Of a DNA stretch of 64,000 bases, positions 46,447 through 55,637 are shown one piece after another. Both the position numbers and the translations under genes were made by a program. The notes below the pieces were generated by a model. The model had not been told where the DNA came from. It did no database searches and saw only the letters and a program-made list of their open reading frames with translations. The stretch is taken from NCBI RefSeq assembly GCF_014279815.1, contig NZ_CP047941.1, forward strand, positions 2,170,001 through 2,234,000, given 5' to 3'. Each line of letters begins with the position of its first letter. The first letter of the stretch is position 1. Origin of the DNA: Synechococcus sp. NOUM97013 (GTDB taxonomy: Bacteria; Cyanobacteriota; Cyanobacteriia; PCC-6307; Cyanobiaceae).

Positions 46447-47190
46447 TTGGCTGACGCAACAGCAGGTCTTCACCACAGCAGCCTGGTGATGTTCATGCTT
46501 CTGCTCATCTTCGCTGTGATTCACAGCGGAGGTGCCGCGCTGCGCAGTCGCGCGGAAGCGCGCATCGGTGCCAGGGCATGGCGACTGGTGTTTGCAGCGC
46601 TGAGCATTCCATCCGCTGTTGTGGTGATCGGGTATTTCCTTGCCCACCGCTACGACGGAATCCGCCTCTGGAACCTTCAGGGACTCCCCGGCATGGTGCC
46701 CCTGATCTGGGTCGTGACGGCCATCAGCTTCCTGTTCCTGTATCCAGCCACTTACAACCTGCTGGAAATTCCGGCAGTGCTCAAGCCGCAAGTGCGCCTC
46801 TATGCCACAGGGATCATCAGAATCAGTCGTCACCCGCAAGCCGTCGGGCAGATCCTGTGGTGCCTCAGCCATGCCCTATGGATCGGCAGCAGTTTCATGC
46901 TGGTGACCTGCGCTGGTCTGATCGGACATCATCTTTTCGCGGTATGGCATGGCGATCGCCGGCTGAAGCAACGTTTCGGCGATGCCTTCGACAAGCTCAA
47001 AGACGAAACCTCCGTGGTTCCTTTCGCTGCCGTCATCGAAGGTCGGCAGCAGATCATCTGGACCGAGCTGCTGCGCCCAGCCCAGTTGGGCATCGCCATC
47101 GCCGTGGGGGTGTTCTGGTGGGCTCACCGCTACATCCCCATCGGTGGAATGGCATTTCTTCACTCCAGGCTCGGAGAGCTGTTGAACTGA
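46447..47190 (+). CDS. 15-cis-zeta-carotene isomerase homologue (Z-ISO/NnrU family)
   Basis: About 247 residues, six or seven membrane helices. The sequence shows the Z-ISO pattern: HRYDGIRLWNLQG, FLYPATYNLLEI, RISRHPQAVGQILWC and GLIGHHLFAVWHGDRR, with conserved His residues that in Z-ISO bind heme b. Z-ISO isomerises the 15-cis bond of zeta-carotene between the two desaturation steps. The nearby pds and crtB support a carotenoid role, although NnrU-type relatives in denitrifiers do otherwise. Start uncertain: TTG at 46447, GTG 46486 or ATG 46489; the first keeps the HHSSLVM residues I recall in related picocyanobacterial proteins. Confidence 0.78.
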   Translation: MADATAGLHHSSLVMFMLLLIFAVIHSGGAALRSRAEARIGARAWRLVFAALSIPSAVVVIGYFLAHRYDGIRLWNLQGLPGMVPLIWVVTAISFLFLYPATYNLLEIPAVLKPQVRLYATGIIRISRHPQAVGQILWCLSHALWIGSSFMLVTCAGLIGHHLFAVWHGDRRLKQRFGDAFDKLKDETSVVPFAAVIEGRQQIIWTELLRPAQLGIAIAVGVFWWAHRYIPIGGMAFLHSRLGELLN

Positions 47191-47224
47191 GCTGCCTACA
47201 CTCGCTACAACCTGATTTGTCTGG

Positions 47225-49237
47225 ATGCCCTCGGCTGCCGACTCCGCCTGGTTGATTCCAGTTCTGCCTCTGTTCGGGGCGTTGATCTCCGGCCTCGGCC
47301 TGATCAGCTTCAACCGAACCATCAACCGATTGCGCAAACCGGTTGCGCTGCTCCTGATCAGCTGCGTTGGAGCCGCTGCTGTGATCAGTTACGCCGTTCT
47401 GTTCGAACAGCTGGGAGGAGCCCCTCCTGTTGAGCATTTGTTCGTGTGGGCCAGTGCCGGAGACTTCACCCTGCCGATGGGGTACGTGGTTGATCCCCTC
47501 GCCGCCGTGATGCTGGCGCTGGTCACCACCGTGGCGCTGCTGGTGATGATCTATTCCCACGGCTATATGGCGCACGACAAGAGCTATGTGCGGTTTTTCA
47601 CCTATCTGGCCATCTTCAGCAGTTCGATGCTGGGCCTCGTGGTGAGCCCGAACCTGCTCGAGATCTACGTGTTCTGGGAACTGGTCGGCATGTCGTCGTA
47701 CCTGCTAGTGGGGTTCTGGTACGACCGGGATGGAGCGGCCCATGCCGCCCAGAAAGCCTTTGTGGTGAACCGTGTGGGCGATTTCGGTCTACTCCTGGGC
47801 ATTCTCGGCTTGTTCTGGGCGACCGGCAGCTTCGGATTCCAGGGCATTGCCGATGGTCTTTCAGCCGCTGTGACCAGCGGCGTGGTGCCGGGTTGGGCAG
47901 CGCTGGCGCTCTGCCTCTTCGTGTTCATGGGCCCGATGGCGAAGTCCGCTCAGTTCCCGCTGCACGTTTGGCTGCCGGACGCGATGGAGGGTCCAACACC
48001 GATTTCAGCCCTGATCCATGCGGCCACCATGGTGGCCGCGGGTGTCTTTCTCGTCGCGCGCCTCGAACCCCTTTACAGCCAGTTCCCCAGCGTCGGCGTG
48101 TTCATTGCCGTCACCGGGACGATCACTTGCTTCCTGGGAGCCTCCATCGCCCTCACCCAGATGGATCTCAAGAAGGGGCTGGCCTACAGCACCGTTTCAC
48201 AGCTGGGCTACATGATGTTGGCCATGGGCTGCGGAGCTCCCGTTGCTGGCATGTTCCACCTGGTGACCCATGCCTTCTTCAAGGCCATGCTCTTCCTTGG
48301 ATCCGGTTCCGTGATTCACGCGATGGAGGACGTGGTGGGGCATGAACCTGTGCTGGCGCAGGACATGCGCCTGATGGGCGGCTTGCGCAAGAAGATGCCG
48401 ATTACGGCGATCACCTTTCTGATCGGTTGCATTGCCATCAGTGGAATCCCTCCCCTGGCTGGCTTCTGGAGCAAGGACGAAATCCTCGGACAAGCCTTCC
48501 AAACCTTCCCTTTGCTCTGGGTTGTTGGCTTCCTGACGGCGGGCATGACGGCCTTTTACATGTTCCGGCTTTACTTCCTCACTTTCGAAGGTGAGTTCCG
48601 TGGCAACGATGAGGCCATGCAGGCCAAGCTCATGGCTGCAGCTGGCAAGAGCGTTGATGAGGAGCATGCGCATCACGCCGGAAGCCTGCATGAATCGCCC
48701 TGGTCGATGACGCTGCCTCTGGTGGTGCTCGCCGTTCCATCTGTTCTGATCGGCCTTCTGGGAACACCCTGGAATAGCCGTTTTGCCAGTTTGCTCAATC
48801 CCGAGGAAGCCATGGAGATGGCGGAACACTTCAGCTGGGGTGAATTTCTGCCCCTGGCCGGAGCCTCCGTCGCCATTTCAGCCGCTGGCATCTCGGTGGC
48901 CGTGCTGGCCTATGCCCTGCGTCGCATCGACCTAGGCGAGTTGGTGGCTGCTCGCTTCCCCAGCGTGAATGCCTTCCTGGCCAACAAGTGGTATCTCGAT
49001 GCCATCAACGAGAAGTTGTTTGTACGAGGCAGCCGCAAAATTGCTCGCGAGGTGCTGGAAGTGGACGCCAAGGTCGTCGATGGTGTGGTCAATCTCACCG
49101 GCCTGCTCACCCTTGGCAGTGGTGAAGGACTCAAGTATTTCGAGACCGGCCGCGCGCAGTTCTACGCCTTGATCGTGTTCGGCGGCGTCATCGCTTTGGT
49201 GGTGCTGTTCGGTGTCCTCGGCGGTCCGATCAGCTAG
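47225..49237 (+). CDS. ndhF: NAD(P)H-quinone oxidoreductase subunit 5 (NdhF1 type)
   Basis: Antiporter-like proton-pumping subunit at the far end of the NDH-1 membrane arm. 670 residues, about 16 helices; the blocks VFWELVGMSSYLLVGFWYDR and LHVWLPDAMEGPTPISALIH are diagnostic, and the C-terminal long lateral helix region follows a soluble loop (about 455-490). NdhF1 is the respiratory/cyclic NDH-1L subunit, NdhF3/F4 belong to CO2-uptake complexes; the adjacent ndhD supports F1. Starts 34 bases after the Z-ISO homologue. Confidence 0.93.
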   Translation: MPSAADSAWLIPVLPLFGALISGLGLISFNRTINRLRKPVALLLISCVGAAAVISYAVLFEQLGGAPPVEHLFVWASAGDFTLPMGYVVDPLAAVMLALVTTVALLVMIYSHGYMAHDKSYVRFFTYLAIFSSSMLGLVVSPNLLEIYVFWELVGMSSYLLVGFWYDRDGAAHAAQKAFVVNRVGDFGLLLGILGLFWATGSFGFQGIADGLSAAVTSGVVPGWAALALCLFVFMGPMAKSAQFPLHVWLPDAMEGPTPISALIHAATMVAAGVFLVARLEPLYSQFPSVGVFIAVTGTITCFLGASIALTQMDLKKGLAYSTVSQLGYMMLAMGCGAPVAGMFHLVTHAFFKAMLFLGSGSVIHAMEDVVGHEPVLAQDMRLMGGLRKKMPITAITFLIGCIAISGIPPLAGFWSKDEILGQAFQTFPLLWVVGFLTAGMTAFYMFRLYFLTFEGEFRGNDEAMQAKLMAAAGKSVDEEHAHHAGSLHESPWSMTLPLVVLAVPSVLIGLLGTPWNSRFASLLNPEEAMEMAEHFSWGEFLPLAGASVAISAAGISVAVLAYALRRIDLGELVAARFPSVNAFLANKWYLDAINEKLFVRGSRKIAREVLEVDAKVVDGVVNLTGLLTLGSGEGLKYFETGRAQFYALIVFGGVIALVVLFGVLGGPIS

Positions 49238-49340
49238 GCAGGGCCGCTCCGGTTTGCCGGTGTGTGTGTCAACGCCTATCGACTGGATGCCACCACAGCC
49301 AGGATTTCTACACTCCAGGCAGTGGTGAAAGGCCTGATCC

Positions 49341-51008
49341 TTGCTGGAATTTGCTGTCAGCGCACCCTTTGATCCAGCCGCTGATATTGCGGCTGGCATC
49401 ATTCCGGCCCAGTTTCCCTGGCTGAGTTTGTCCATCCTCTTCCCCATCGTGGGGGCGCTGATGGTGCCATTCATCCCAGATCAAGGTGAGGGTCGCCAGG
49501 TCCGCTGGTTCGCGCTCGGCATCGCTCTGATCACCTTTTTGATCACCGCGGGTGCTTACTTAACGGGTTACGACCCCAGCTTCAGCGGCCTGCAACTCTC
49601 CGAACGGGTGAGCTGGCTTCCCAATCTTGGATTGACATGGGCCGTCGGAGCTGACGGCCTCTCCATGCCGCTGATCCTGCTCACGAGTTTCATCACAGCC
49701 CTGGCGGTGCTGGCGGCCTGGCCGGTGACGTTCAAACCCAAGCTGTTTTTCTTTCTGATTCTGGCCATGGATGGTGGCCAGATCGCTGTGTTCGCTGTCC
49801 AGGACATGCTCCTGTTCTTCCTTGCCTGGGAGCTGGAGCTGTTACCGGTGTATCTGCTGCTGGCGATCTGGGGAGGGAAAAAACGTCAGTACGCCGCGAC
49901 CAAATTCATCCTCTACACAGCAGGCAGCTCGCTGTTCATCCTGCTTGCAGCCCTCGCCATGGGCTTTATGGGAGGCGGTACGCCCAACTTCGAATACACC
50001 GTTCTGGCCCAGAAGGGGTTCAGCTCAGGGTTCCAGCTGCTCTGTTACGCCGGATTGTTGATCGCATTCGGGGTGAAATTGCCGATTGTTCCGCTCCACA
50101 CATGGCTGCCGGATGCCCATGGTGAAGCCACCGCTCCGGTGCACATGCTGCTCGCCGGCATCCTTCTGAAGATGGGGGGCTACGCCTTGATGCGTTTCAA
50201 CGCCGAATTGCTGCCGGAGGCGCATGCGCAGTTTGCGCCTCTGCTGGTGGTGCTCGGTGTGGTGAACATCATTTATGCCGCTCTCACCTCGTTTGCCCAG
50301 CGCAATCTCAAACGCAAGATCGCGTACAGCTCGATCAGCCACATGGGCTTTGTGTTGATCGGCATCGGCAGTTTCAGCGCTCTGGGCACCAGCGGGGCGA
50401 TGCTGCAGATGATCAGCCATGGCCTGATCGGAGCCAGCCTGTTCTTCCTTGTGGGTGCCACCTACGACCGCACCCACACGCTTCAACTCGATGAAATGGG
50501 CGGAGTTGGACAGAAGATGCGCGTGATGTTCGCGCTCTGGACCGTGTGTTCGCTCGCCTCCCTCGCTCTGCCGGGGATGAGTGGATTCGTCAGCGAACTC
50601 ATGGTGTTCACAGGATTCGCCACCGATGAGGCGTACACCCTGAGCTTCCGGATCGTGATCGATGGCCTGGCCGCGATCGGAGTGATCCTCACGCCGATTT
50701 ATCTGCTCTCCATGCTTCGGGAGATCTTCTTCGGCAAAGAAAACGCCCAGCTCACCACCAACACCAACCTGGTGGATGCAGAACCCCGTGAGGTTTACAT
50801 CATTGGCTGCCTGCTGGTTCCCATTATCGGCATCGGCCTTTATCCACGCCTGATGACCGACAGCTATCGAACGGCAATCGAAGCGCTGGTGGATCGCGAC
50901 CTGGCAGCCATGGACGTGATCAGTCGCCCAACAGCGCCTTTGATCCGCAGTGGCAGCCTGGCGCCAGCCATGCTGCGCGCGCCCAGCTTGCCTAGCAGCG
51001 CAGATTGA
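49341..51008 (+). CDS. ndhD: NAD(P)H-quinone oxidoreductase subunit 4 (NdhD1 type)
   Basis: Antiporter-like subunit of NDH-1. 555 residues, about 14 helices. Diagnostic blocks: [36 protein letters not shown] with the conserved Glu pair, and [20 protein letters not shown]. Start is TTG at 49341; the 103-base gap after ndhF holds no gene. Together with ndhF it would give an NDH-1L membrane arm. The C-terminus is Ala/Pro-rich. Confidence 0.92.
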   Translation: MLEFAVSAPFDPAADIAAGIIPAQFPWLSLSILFPIVGALMVPFIPDQGEGRQVRWFALGIALITFLITAGAYLTGYDPSFSGLQLSERVSWLPNLGLTWAVGADGLSMPLILLTSFITALAVLAAWPVTFKPKLFFFLILAMDGGQIAVFAVQDMLLFFLAWELELLPVYLLLAIWGGKKRQYAATKFILYTAGSSLFILLAALAMGFMGGGTPNFEYTVLAQKGFSSGFQLLCYAGLLIAFGVKLPIVPLHTWLPDAHGEATAPVHMLLAGILLKMGGYALMRFNAELLPEAHAQFAPLLVVLGVVNIIYAALTSFAQRNLKRKIAYSSISHMGFVLIGIGSFSALGTSGAMLQMISHGLIGASLFFLVGATYDRTHTLQLDEMGGVGQKMRVMFALWTVCSLASLALPGMSGFVSELMVFTGFATDEAYTLSFRIVIDGLAAIGVILTPIYLLSMLREIFFGKENAQLTTNTNLVDAEPREVYIIGCLLVPIIGIGLYPRLMTDSYRTAIEALVDRDLAAMDVISRPTAPLIRSGSLAPAMLRAPSLPSSAD

Positions 51009-51100
51009 GCGTAACGATCTTCGTCCTTTCCCATCTCTGAACAGACGCTGCGGCAGGAACTCCGTACGTTTTATTCATTGCTCCTGCTTTACCTGCAGAC

Positions 51101-51475
51101 ATGCGCCAGATCAACTTCAGCCTGATCTTTTTCTTCGGACTGAGCACCGTGTTCTTCACCTTGGAGAACACGGAAGCCACAACCGTGCGGGTGCTGCCAG
51201 GGCTGCAATACACCCTCCCTCTAGCGGCACTTCTCCTTGTGGCATCTGGCGTGGGAGCTGCCGCTGCTTGGTTGTTCGCCACCTGGAGCGGAATGCTGAA
51301 CAACGTAGAGCGCTTCAGCAATGCCTCGGAATTTGAGGCACAGCAGGTGCGCATTCAGGAGCTGGAGGTTGATCTCAACCGCTACAGAGCCACGGTGGAG
51401 ACGCAGCTTGGGCTGCTGCCATCAGCGGAAGCCTCAGACAGCAGCCATGACAGCCCCTCGATCGAGGTGAGTTGA
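51101..51475 (+). CDS. LapA (DUF1049) domain membrane protein
   Basis: 124 residues with two membrane helices (about 4-22 and 38-62) around a short external loop, followed by a coiled coil (about 70-105) and an acidic Ser-rich tail. The pattern INFSLIFFFGLSTVFFTLEN is the LapA/DUF1049 entry. In other bacteria LapA is associated with LPS assembly control; in cyanobacteria the role is unknown. It lies between ndhD (92 bases) and scpA (about 50 bases). Confidence 0.82.
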   Translation: MRQINFSLIFFFGLSTVFFTLENTEATTVRVLPGLQYTLPLAALLLVASGVGAAAAWLFATWSGMLNNVERFSNASEFEAQQVRIQELEVDLNRYRATVETQLGLLPSAEASDSSHDSPSIEVS

Positions 51476-51525
51476 AGGGACTGGCCCAAAGCGTTCAGGA
51501 CCGGTACTTTTCCTGAAGATGGTCG

Positions 51526-52434
51526 GTGTTGGTGGCGGAAGCCGGGCTGAATCAAGGAGCTGATGCTGGTGCCAGGCTTGCCATCCGACTGCTTCAAGAT
51601 GCCGCCCAACGGGGCGACTTGGATCCCTGGGACGTGGATGTGATCGCCGTCGTCGACGGTTTTCTGGATCAGCTGAAGCAACGCATCGAAGTCCCTCGGC
51701 AGGTGGCGGAAGCACTGCAACAGCGAGGTGGCAGTTACGAGCGTGATCTGGCAGACAGCAGTGAAGCGTTTCTGGCCGCGTCCGTGCTTGTGGGACTGAA
51801 GGCAGAAGTGCTTGAAGCCAGCACCTTTCCTCCAGAACCCGAACTCGAAGAAGCGTTTGACGCGGATTACGGCGATCAAGGCTGGCTTGATCCCAGTTTT
51901 GATTTGCCCCGGCACCCCGAACGCCATCTGCAACGCCGCCCAGTGGCCCCTCCGCCCCTGCGACGCCCCGTCACCCTGGGGGAACTGATTGAGCAACTGG
52001 AGTCCATCGCCGAACAGCTGGAGTCCGACGAGCTCGAGATGCGCAGGCGGCAGCGGCAAAAGCGCTACTCCAACAAAGAAGCGATCGCTCAGGTGGCCGC
52101 GCTCGCGCACCGGGAGAAGCTGCCGGAGACCACCGCGGCCATGGGGGTGTTCCTCAATGCCTGGGAAAACGCGCTGCAGTGGGTGAATTTCGAGAGCTTG
52201 GTTCTGCGCTGGAGTGAGGTGGCTGCCGACGATCTCGACACCGACCGGGTCGGGGTTTTCTGGGCGCTCCTGTTTCTCTCCTCCCAGGGTCAGGTGGAAC
52301 TCGAGCAGAAGGGGTCACTACACGGGCCGATCCGACTGCGCCGGCTTCTTTCACCGGGATCCATGGCGCAGATGCCTCTAGCCAGCCTGGACGTGCCAGA
52401 TGCAGCGCCGGCCGCGGGCGCGATGGCTGCCTGA
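51526..52434 (+). CDS. scpA: Segregation and condensation protein A
   Basis: The kleisin that bridges SMC heads in chromosome condensation. About 302 residues. The N-terminal block GARLAIRLLQDAAQRGDLDP with DVDVIAVVDGFLDQL is the ScpA entry, and the C-terminal winged helix shows FWALLFLSSQGQVELEQ. A long charged central linker (about 95-200) is typical for cyanobacteria. Start GTG at 51526 or GTG at 51532. Confidence 0.88.
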   Translation: MLVAEAGLNQGADAGARLAIRLLQDAAQRGDLDPWDVDVIAVVDGFLDQLKQRIEVPRQVAEALQQRGGSYERDLADSSEAFLAASVLVGLKAEVLEASTFPPEPELEEAFDADYGDQGWLDPSFDLPRHPERHLQRRPVAPPPLRRPVTLGELIEQLESIAEQLESDELEMRRRQRQKRYSNKEAIAQVAALAHREKLPETTAAMGVFLNAWENALQWVNFESLVLRWSEVAADDLDTDRVGVFWALLFLSSQGQVELEQKGSLHGPIRLRRLLSPGSMAQMPLASLDVPDAAPAAGAMAA

Positions 52435-52478
52435 GCACCCCTTTATGTTGGCTTATCCGACGTAAGCCTGTAACGCCG

Positions 52479-53657
52479 ATGAAGGCGATGATCCTGGCCG
52501 CGGGCAAGGGAACAAGGGTTCAACCGATCACGCACGTGATCCCAAAACCCATGATCCCCATCCTGCAAAAACCAGTGATGGAGTTTTTGCTTGAGCTGCT
52601 CAAGGAGCACGGCTTCACCGAGGTGATGGTGAACGTGTCCCACCTTGCTGAGGAAATCGAGAACTATTTCAGAGACGGCCAGCGATTCGGCGTTGAGATT
52701 GCCTACAGCTTCGAAGGGCGCATTGAGGATGGAGAACTGATCGGTGACGCCCTCGGCTCAGCCGGTGGACTGAAGAAGATCCAGGATTTCCAGAACTTCT
52801 TCGACGACACCTTCGTGGTGCTCTGCGGAGATGCCTTGATTGATCTTGACCTCACCGAAGCCGTGAGGCGTCATCGTGAGAAGGGAGCACTTGCCAGCCT
52901 GGTCACCAAACGGGTTCCCAAGGATCAGGTCAGCAGCTACGGAGTTGTCGTCAGCGACACCGAAGGTCGCATTCAAGCCTTCCAGGAGAAACCCACCGTT
53001 GATGAGGCGCTGAGCGACACCATCAACACAGGCATTTATCTGTTCGAACCTGAAATCTTCGAGCACATTCCTTCCGGTGAGTCCTTTGACATCGGATCCG
53101 ATCTCTTCCCCAAACTGGTGGAGCTAGGAGCTCCCTTCTATGCCCTTCCCATGGAATTTGAATGGGTGGACATCGGCAAGGTTCCCGATTACTGGCAGGC
53201 CATCCGCAGCGTGCTGCAAGGCGATGTGCGCCAGGTCGGCATTCCTGGCAAGGAAGTGCGTCCAGGGGTCTACGCCGGTCTGAATGTGGCCGCGAACTGG
53301 GATCGCATCGATGTGCAGGGTCCTGTCTACGTCGGTGGCATGACCAAGATCGAAGATGGCGCCACACTGATTGGTCCAACCATGATTGGACCCAGCTGCC
53401 ACATCTGCGAAAGCGCCACGATTGATAATTCGATCATTTTTGACTACTCCCGCATCGGTGCCGGCGTACAGCTCGTTGAAAAGCTGGTGTTCGGTCGCTA
53501 CTGCGTGGACAAGAACGGAGACCACTTCGACCTCCAGGAAGCAGCTCTTGACTGGCTGATCACCGATGCCCGACGGGCGGACCTGATCGAGCCTTCGCCA
53601 CAGCAGAAAGCCATGGCTGAACTGCTGGGAACGGATCTCACACCGGCTGCGAGCTGA
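52479..53657 (+). CDS. Sugar-1-phosphate nucleotidylyltransferase with left-handed beta-helix
   Basis: 392 residues. Nucleotidyltransferase domain (about 1-235) with MKAMILAAGKGTRVQPIT and the catalytic-type LCGDALIDLDL; C-terminal left-handed beta-helix (about 250-350) with hexapeptide repeats (MTKIEDGATLIGPTMIGPSC), then an alpha-helical tail. This is the mannose-1-phosphate guanylyltransferase / glucose-1-phosphate uridylyl- or thymidylyltransferase family; the exact sugar cannot be set. It probably feeds nucleotide sugars to envelope glycans. Its end overlaps metF on the other strand by 20 bases. Confidence 0.87.
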   Translation: MKAMILAAGKGTRVQPITHVIPKPMIPILQKPVMEFLLELLKEHGFTEVMVNVSHLAEEIENYFRDGQRFGVEIAYSFEGRIEDGELIGDALGSAGGLKKIQDFQNFFDDTFVVLCGDALIDLDLTEAVRRHREKGALASLVTKRVPKDQVSSYGVVVSDTEGRIQAFQEKPTVDEALSDTINTGIYLFEPEIFEHIPSGESFDIGSDLFPKLVELGAPFYALPMEFEWVDIGKVPDYWQAIRSVLQGDVRQVGIPGKEVRPGVYAGLNVAANWDRIDVQGPVYVGGMTKIEDGATLIGPTMIGPSCHICESATIDNSIIFDYSRIGAGVQLVEKLVFGRYCVDKNGDHFDLQEAALDWLITDARRADLIEPSPQQKAMAELLGTDLTPAAS

Positions 53658-54540
53658 GTCCGGCCCTCTTCAACACCTCTGGGATCCGTTCCTCGGCCCT
53701 GACCGCCATCACGTGCACGCCCTGGGCGATCCCCAGGTATTGACGCACCTGTTCTGCTGCAATGGTGATGCCTTCCGAGGCAGGGTCCTCCGCTGCCGCC
53801 AAGCGGGCGATCAGATCCTCGGGAATGCAGGCACCCGGGACCATCCGGTTGATGAATGCTGCATTTTTTGCTGACTTGAGCAGGAACACCCCTGCCAGAA
53901 CCGGTAGCTCCATGGGCGCGGCCAGCTCCTGACAGAAGCGCTCGAGCACACGCGGATCCATCACCATTTGCGTCTGCAGAAAGCGGGCTCCCGCCTCACG
54001 CTTGCGCTCCAAGCGACGGGTCAGACCTGACCAACTGGGGCAGTGCGGATCAGCCGCTGCACCCGCGAAGAGATCGGTGGGACCATCCGGCAGGTTCTCT
54101 TTCACAGGGTCCTCACCCCGGTTAAAAGCACTGACTTGCTTCAGCAGACGGATGGATTCCAGCTCATGCACTGGCCGGGCACGGGGCTGATCTCCTGCCT
54201 GCACAGGATCACCGGTGAGGCAAAGGAGATTGCGAATGCCAAGCGCATGAGCACCGAGTAGATCCGCCTGCAGCGCGATGCGATTGCGATCCCGTCCTGC
54301 CATCTGCAGTACCGGCTCGAGACCGGCATCCAGGAGAAGACGACAGACCGCCAGGCTGTTCATCCGCATCACCGCACGGCTGCCATCGGTGACATTGATG
54401 GCTTGCACCCAACCGCGCATGAGCTCAGCCATGGCCAGTGCATGGCTGGGATCACCGCCCCGTGGCGGCATCACTTCGGCAGTGATGGTGACGGAACCAG
54501 CCTCAAGACTGCGCTGCAGCGCGGAACCCAAACCCTTCAA
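53638..54540 (-). CDS. metF: 5,10-methylenetetrahydrofolate reductase
   Basis: Reduces methylene-THF to methyl-THF for methionine synthesis; FAD-dependent TIM barrel. 300 residues. Key parts: the Glu in ITAEVMPPRGGDP, INVTDGSRAVMRMN, LLCLTGDPVQAGDQ and FLQTQMVMDP. The start is TTG at 54540. Convergent overlap with the nucleotidyltransferase gene. Divergent from the PedR-like gene, 83 bases away. Confidence 0.9.
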   Translation of the reverse strand: MKGLGSALQRSLEAGSVTITAEVMPPRGGDPSHALAMAELMRGWVQAINVTDGSRAVMRMNSLAVCRLLLDAGLEPVLQMAGRDRNRIALQADLLGAHALGIRNLLCLTGDPVQAGDQPRARPVHELESIRLLKQVSAFNRGEDPVKENLPDGPTDLFAGAAADPHCPSWSGLTRRLERKREAGARFLQTQMVMDPRVLERFCQELAAPMELPVLAGVFLLKSAKNAAFINRMVPGACIPEDLIARLAAAEDPASEGITIAAEQVRQYLGIAQGVHVMAVRAEERIPEVLKRAGLSSQPV

Positions 54541-54623
54541 ACGCTTCTTCCGGTCACTATGGAAGATCGCCTGCCAGAAGCGAGTGCCTAGGATGGAGGG
54601 ATGAACAGTGGTCGGTAGTCCGC

Positions 54624-54902
54624 ATGGCCAGTGGCGATGGGCCTGATTCCTCGAATGTTTCGCTCTCCACGCGAGAGATCGAAATCATCGAGCTGGTGGC
54701 TGAAGGTCTCACCAACCAGGAGATCGCCGAACGGCTCACCATCAGCAAACGGACTGTCGACAATCACGTCAGCAATGTCTTCACAAAGACGGGCTCCAAG
54801 AACCGCGTCGCGCTTCTGAACTGGGCCATGGACCACGGCAAGATCTGCCGTGATGGATTCAACTGCTGCTTGCTTCCGGAAACATCCGACGACGCGACCT
54901 GA
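54624..54902 (+). CDS. Small LuxR-type DNA-binding protein, PedR-like
   Basis: 92 residues consisting of little more than a LuxR helix-turn-helix (about 15-75: REIEIIELVAEGLTNQEIAE, ISKRTVDNHVSN). Cyanobacterial proteins of this size include PedR, which senses photosynthetic electron transport through thioredoxin acting on a Cys. Here three Cys lie near the C-terminus (KICRDGFNCC). Assignment to PedR is by size and pattern only. It overlaps the convergent 61-residue gene by 44 bases. Confidence 0.78.
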   Translation: MASGDGPDSSNVSLSTREIEIIELVAEGLTNQEIAERLTISKRTVDNHVSNVFTKTGSKNRVALLNWAMDHGKICRDGFNCCLLPETSDDAT

Positions 54903-55044
54903 CGGACAAGGGCAAGGGCATCGGCAAGTCCATTAGGGAACAACGTGCAAGCGACAGGTCGAACAGTTCGGCATAGGCCACACAGGCCTCACGATCGAGA
55001 CCAATGAACCTCAGGATGCCGTCATCGTCGTAAAGCCCGTGCAC
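54859..55044 (-). CDS. Small conserved-looking hypothetical protein, 61 residues
   Basis: Starts at GTG 55044 and reads MHGLYDDDGILRFIGLDREA, then CVAYAELFDL, a pattern I associate with small picocyanobacterial proteins that have no assigned function. The C-terminus is Pro/Leu- and Arg-rich and overlaps the PedR-like gene's 3' end. The N-terminal 30 residues look like a folded strand-helix unit; the remainder may be spurious. Moderate confidence only. Confidence 0.5.
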   Translation of the reverse strand: MHGLYDDDGILRFIGLDREACVAYAELFDLSLARCSLMDLPMPLPLSVRSRRRMFPEASSS

Positions 55045-55120
55045 GCGTCAATTCACCGCTCCCATACAGAAATCTAAAGGAAAGTGGAAGACTCTTGCAA
55101 GAGTGAAGATGCGGATCGCC

Positions 55121-55627
55121 CTATGCCAGATCCCACCCGTACCGCTGACGCGTCTGCGATGACCACTGACTGATCGGCTTGCGAGCCAAGGCTGCATTGC
55201 TCCAGCGACCGTCACCGGTGACCTCTTCGACACACCAGTCCGGCAGAGCCAGTGGAGCAGAAGCATTCGGCAACTCCACCTCTGCCAACACCAGGGGTGC
55301 GTTCTCGCCCTCAAAACAATCCAACACCCAGTCACCGCCAGGAAGAGCGAGGGAATAGCGGGTCTTGACTAACCGATGGGGAGCAAGGGCCCACAGGGCC
55401 TCAGCATCGGCAGACGGAAGGTCATACTCGAATTCATGGCGGGCGATCCCATCGGCCGGTGCCTTGAGCGTGAGCCATGCCCGGCCATCGGCCCGCAGAC
55501 GCATGCGCACCGTGATGCCTTGCTCGCTCGATGCCAGATAGCCCTGACGCAAGGGCTGGGGCTCACCGGCGTGTTCACGCCAGCCGGAACCCCTGACCAG
55601 AAAACGACGTTCAATCTCAAGAGGCAT
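55121..55627 (-). CDS. CYTH domain (triphosphate tunnel metalloenzyme) protein
   Basis: 168 residues. The EXEXK-like signature is at the start (MPLEIERRFLV), followed by charged strands that line the tunnel (TVRMRLRADGRAWLTLK, HEFEYDLP, KTRYSLALPGG, LDCFEGENAPLVLAEVELP). Members hydrolyse tripolyphosphate or nucleoside triphosphates, or act as adenylate cyclases in some groups; inorganic triphosphatase is the common bacterial activity. It begins 10 bases after nadK and is probably co-transcribed with it. Confidence 0.87.
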   Translation of the reverse strand: MPLEIERRFLVRGSGWREHAGEPQPLRQGYLASSEQGITVRMRLRADGRAWLTLKAPADGIARHEFEYDLPSADAEALWALAPHRLVKTRYSLALPGGDWVLDCFEGENAPLVLAEVELPNASAPLALPDWCVEEVTGDGRWSNAALARKPISQWSSQTRQRYGWDLA

Positions 55628-55637
55628 CGCAGTGTGC

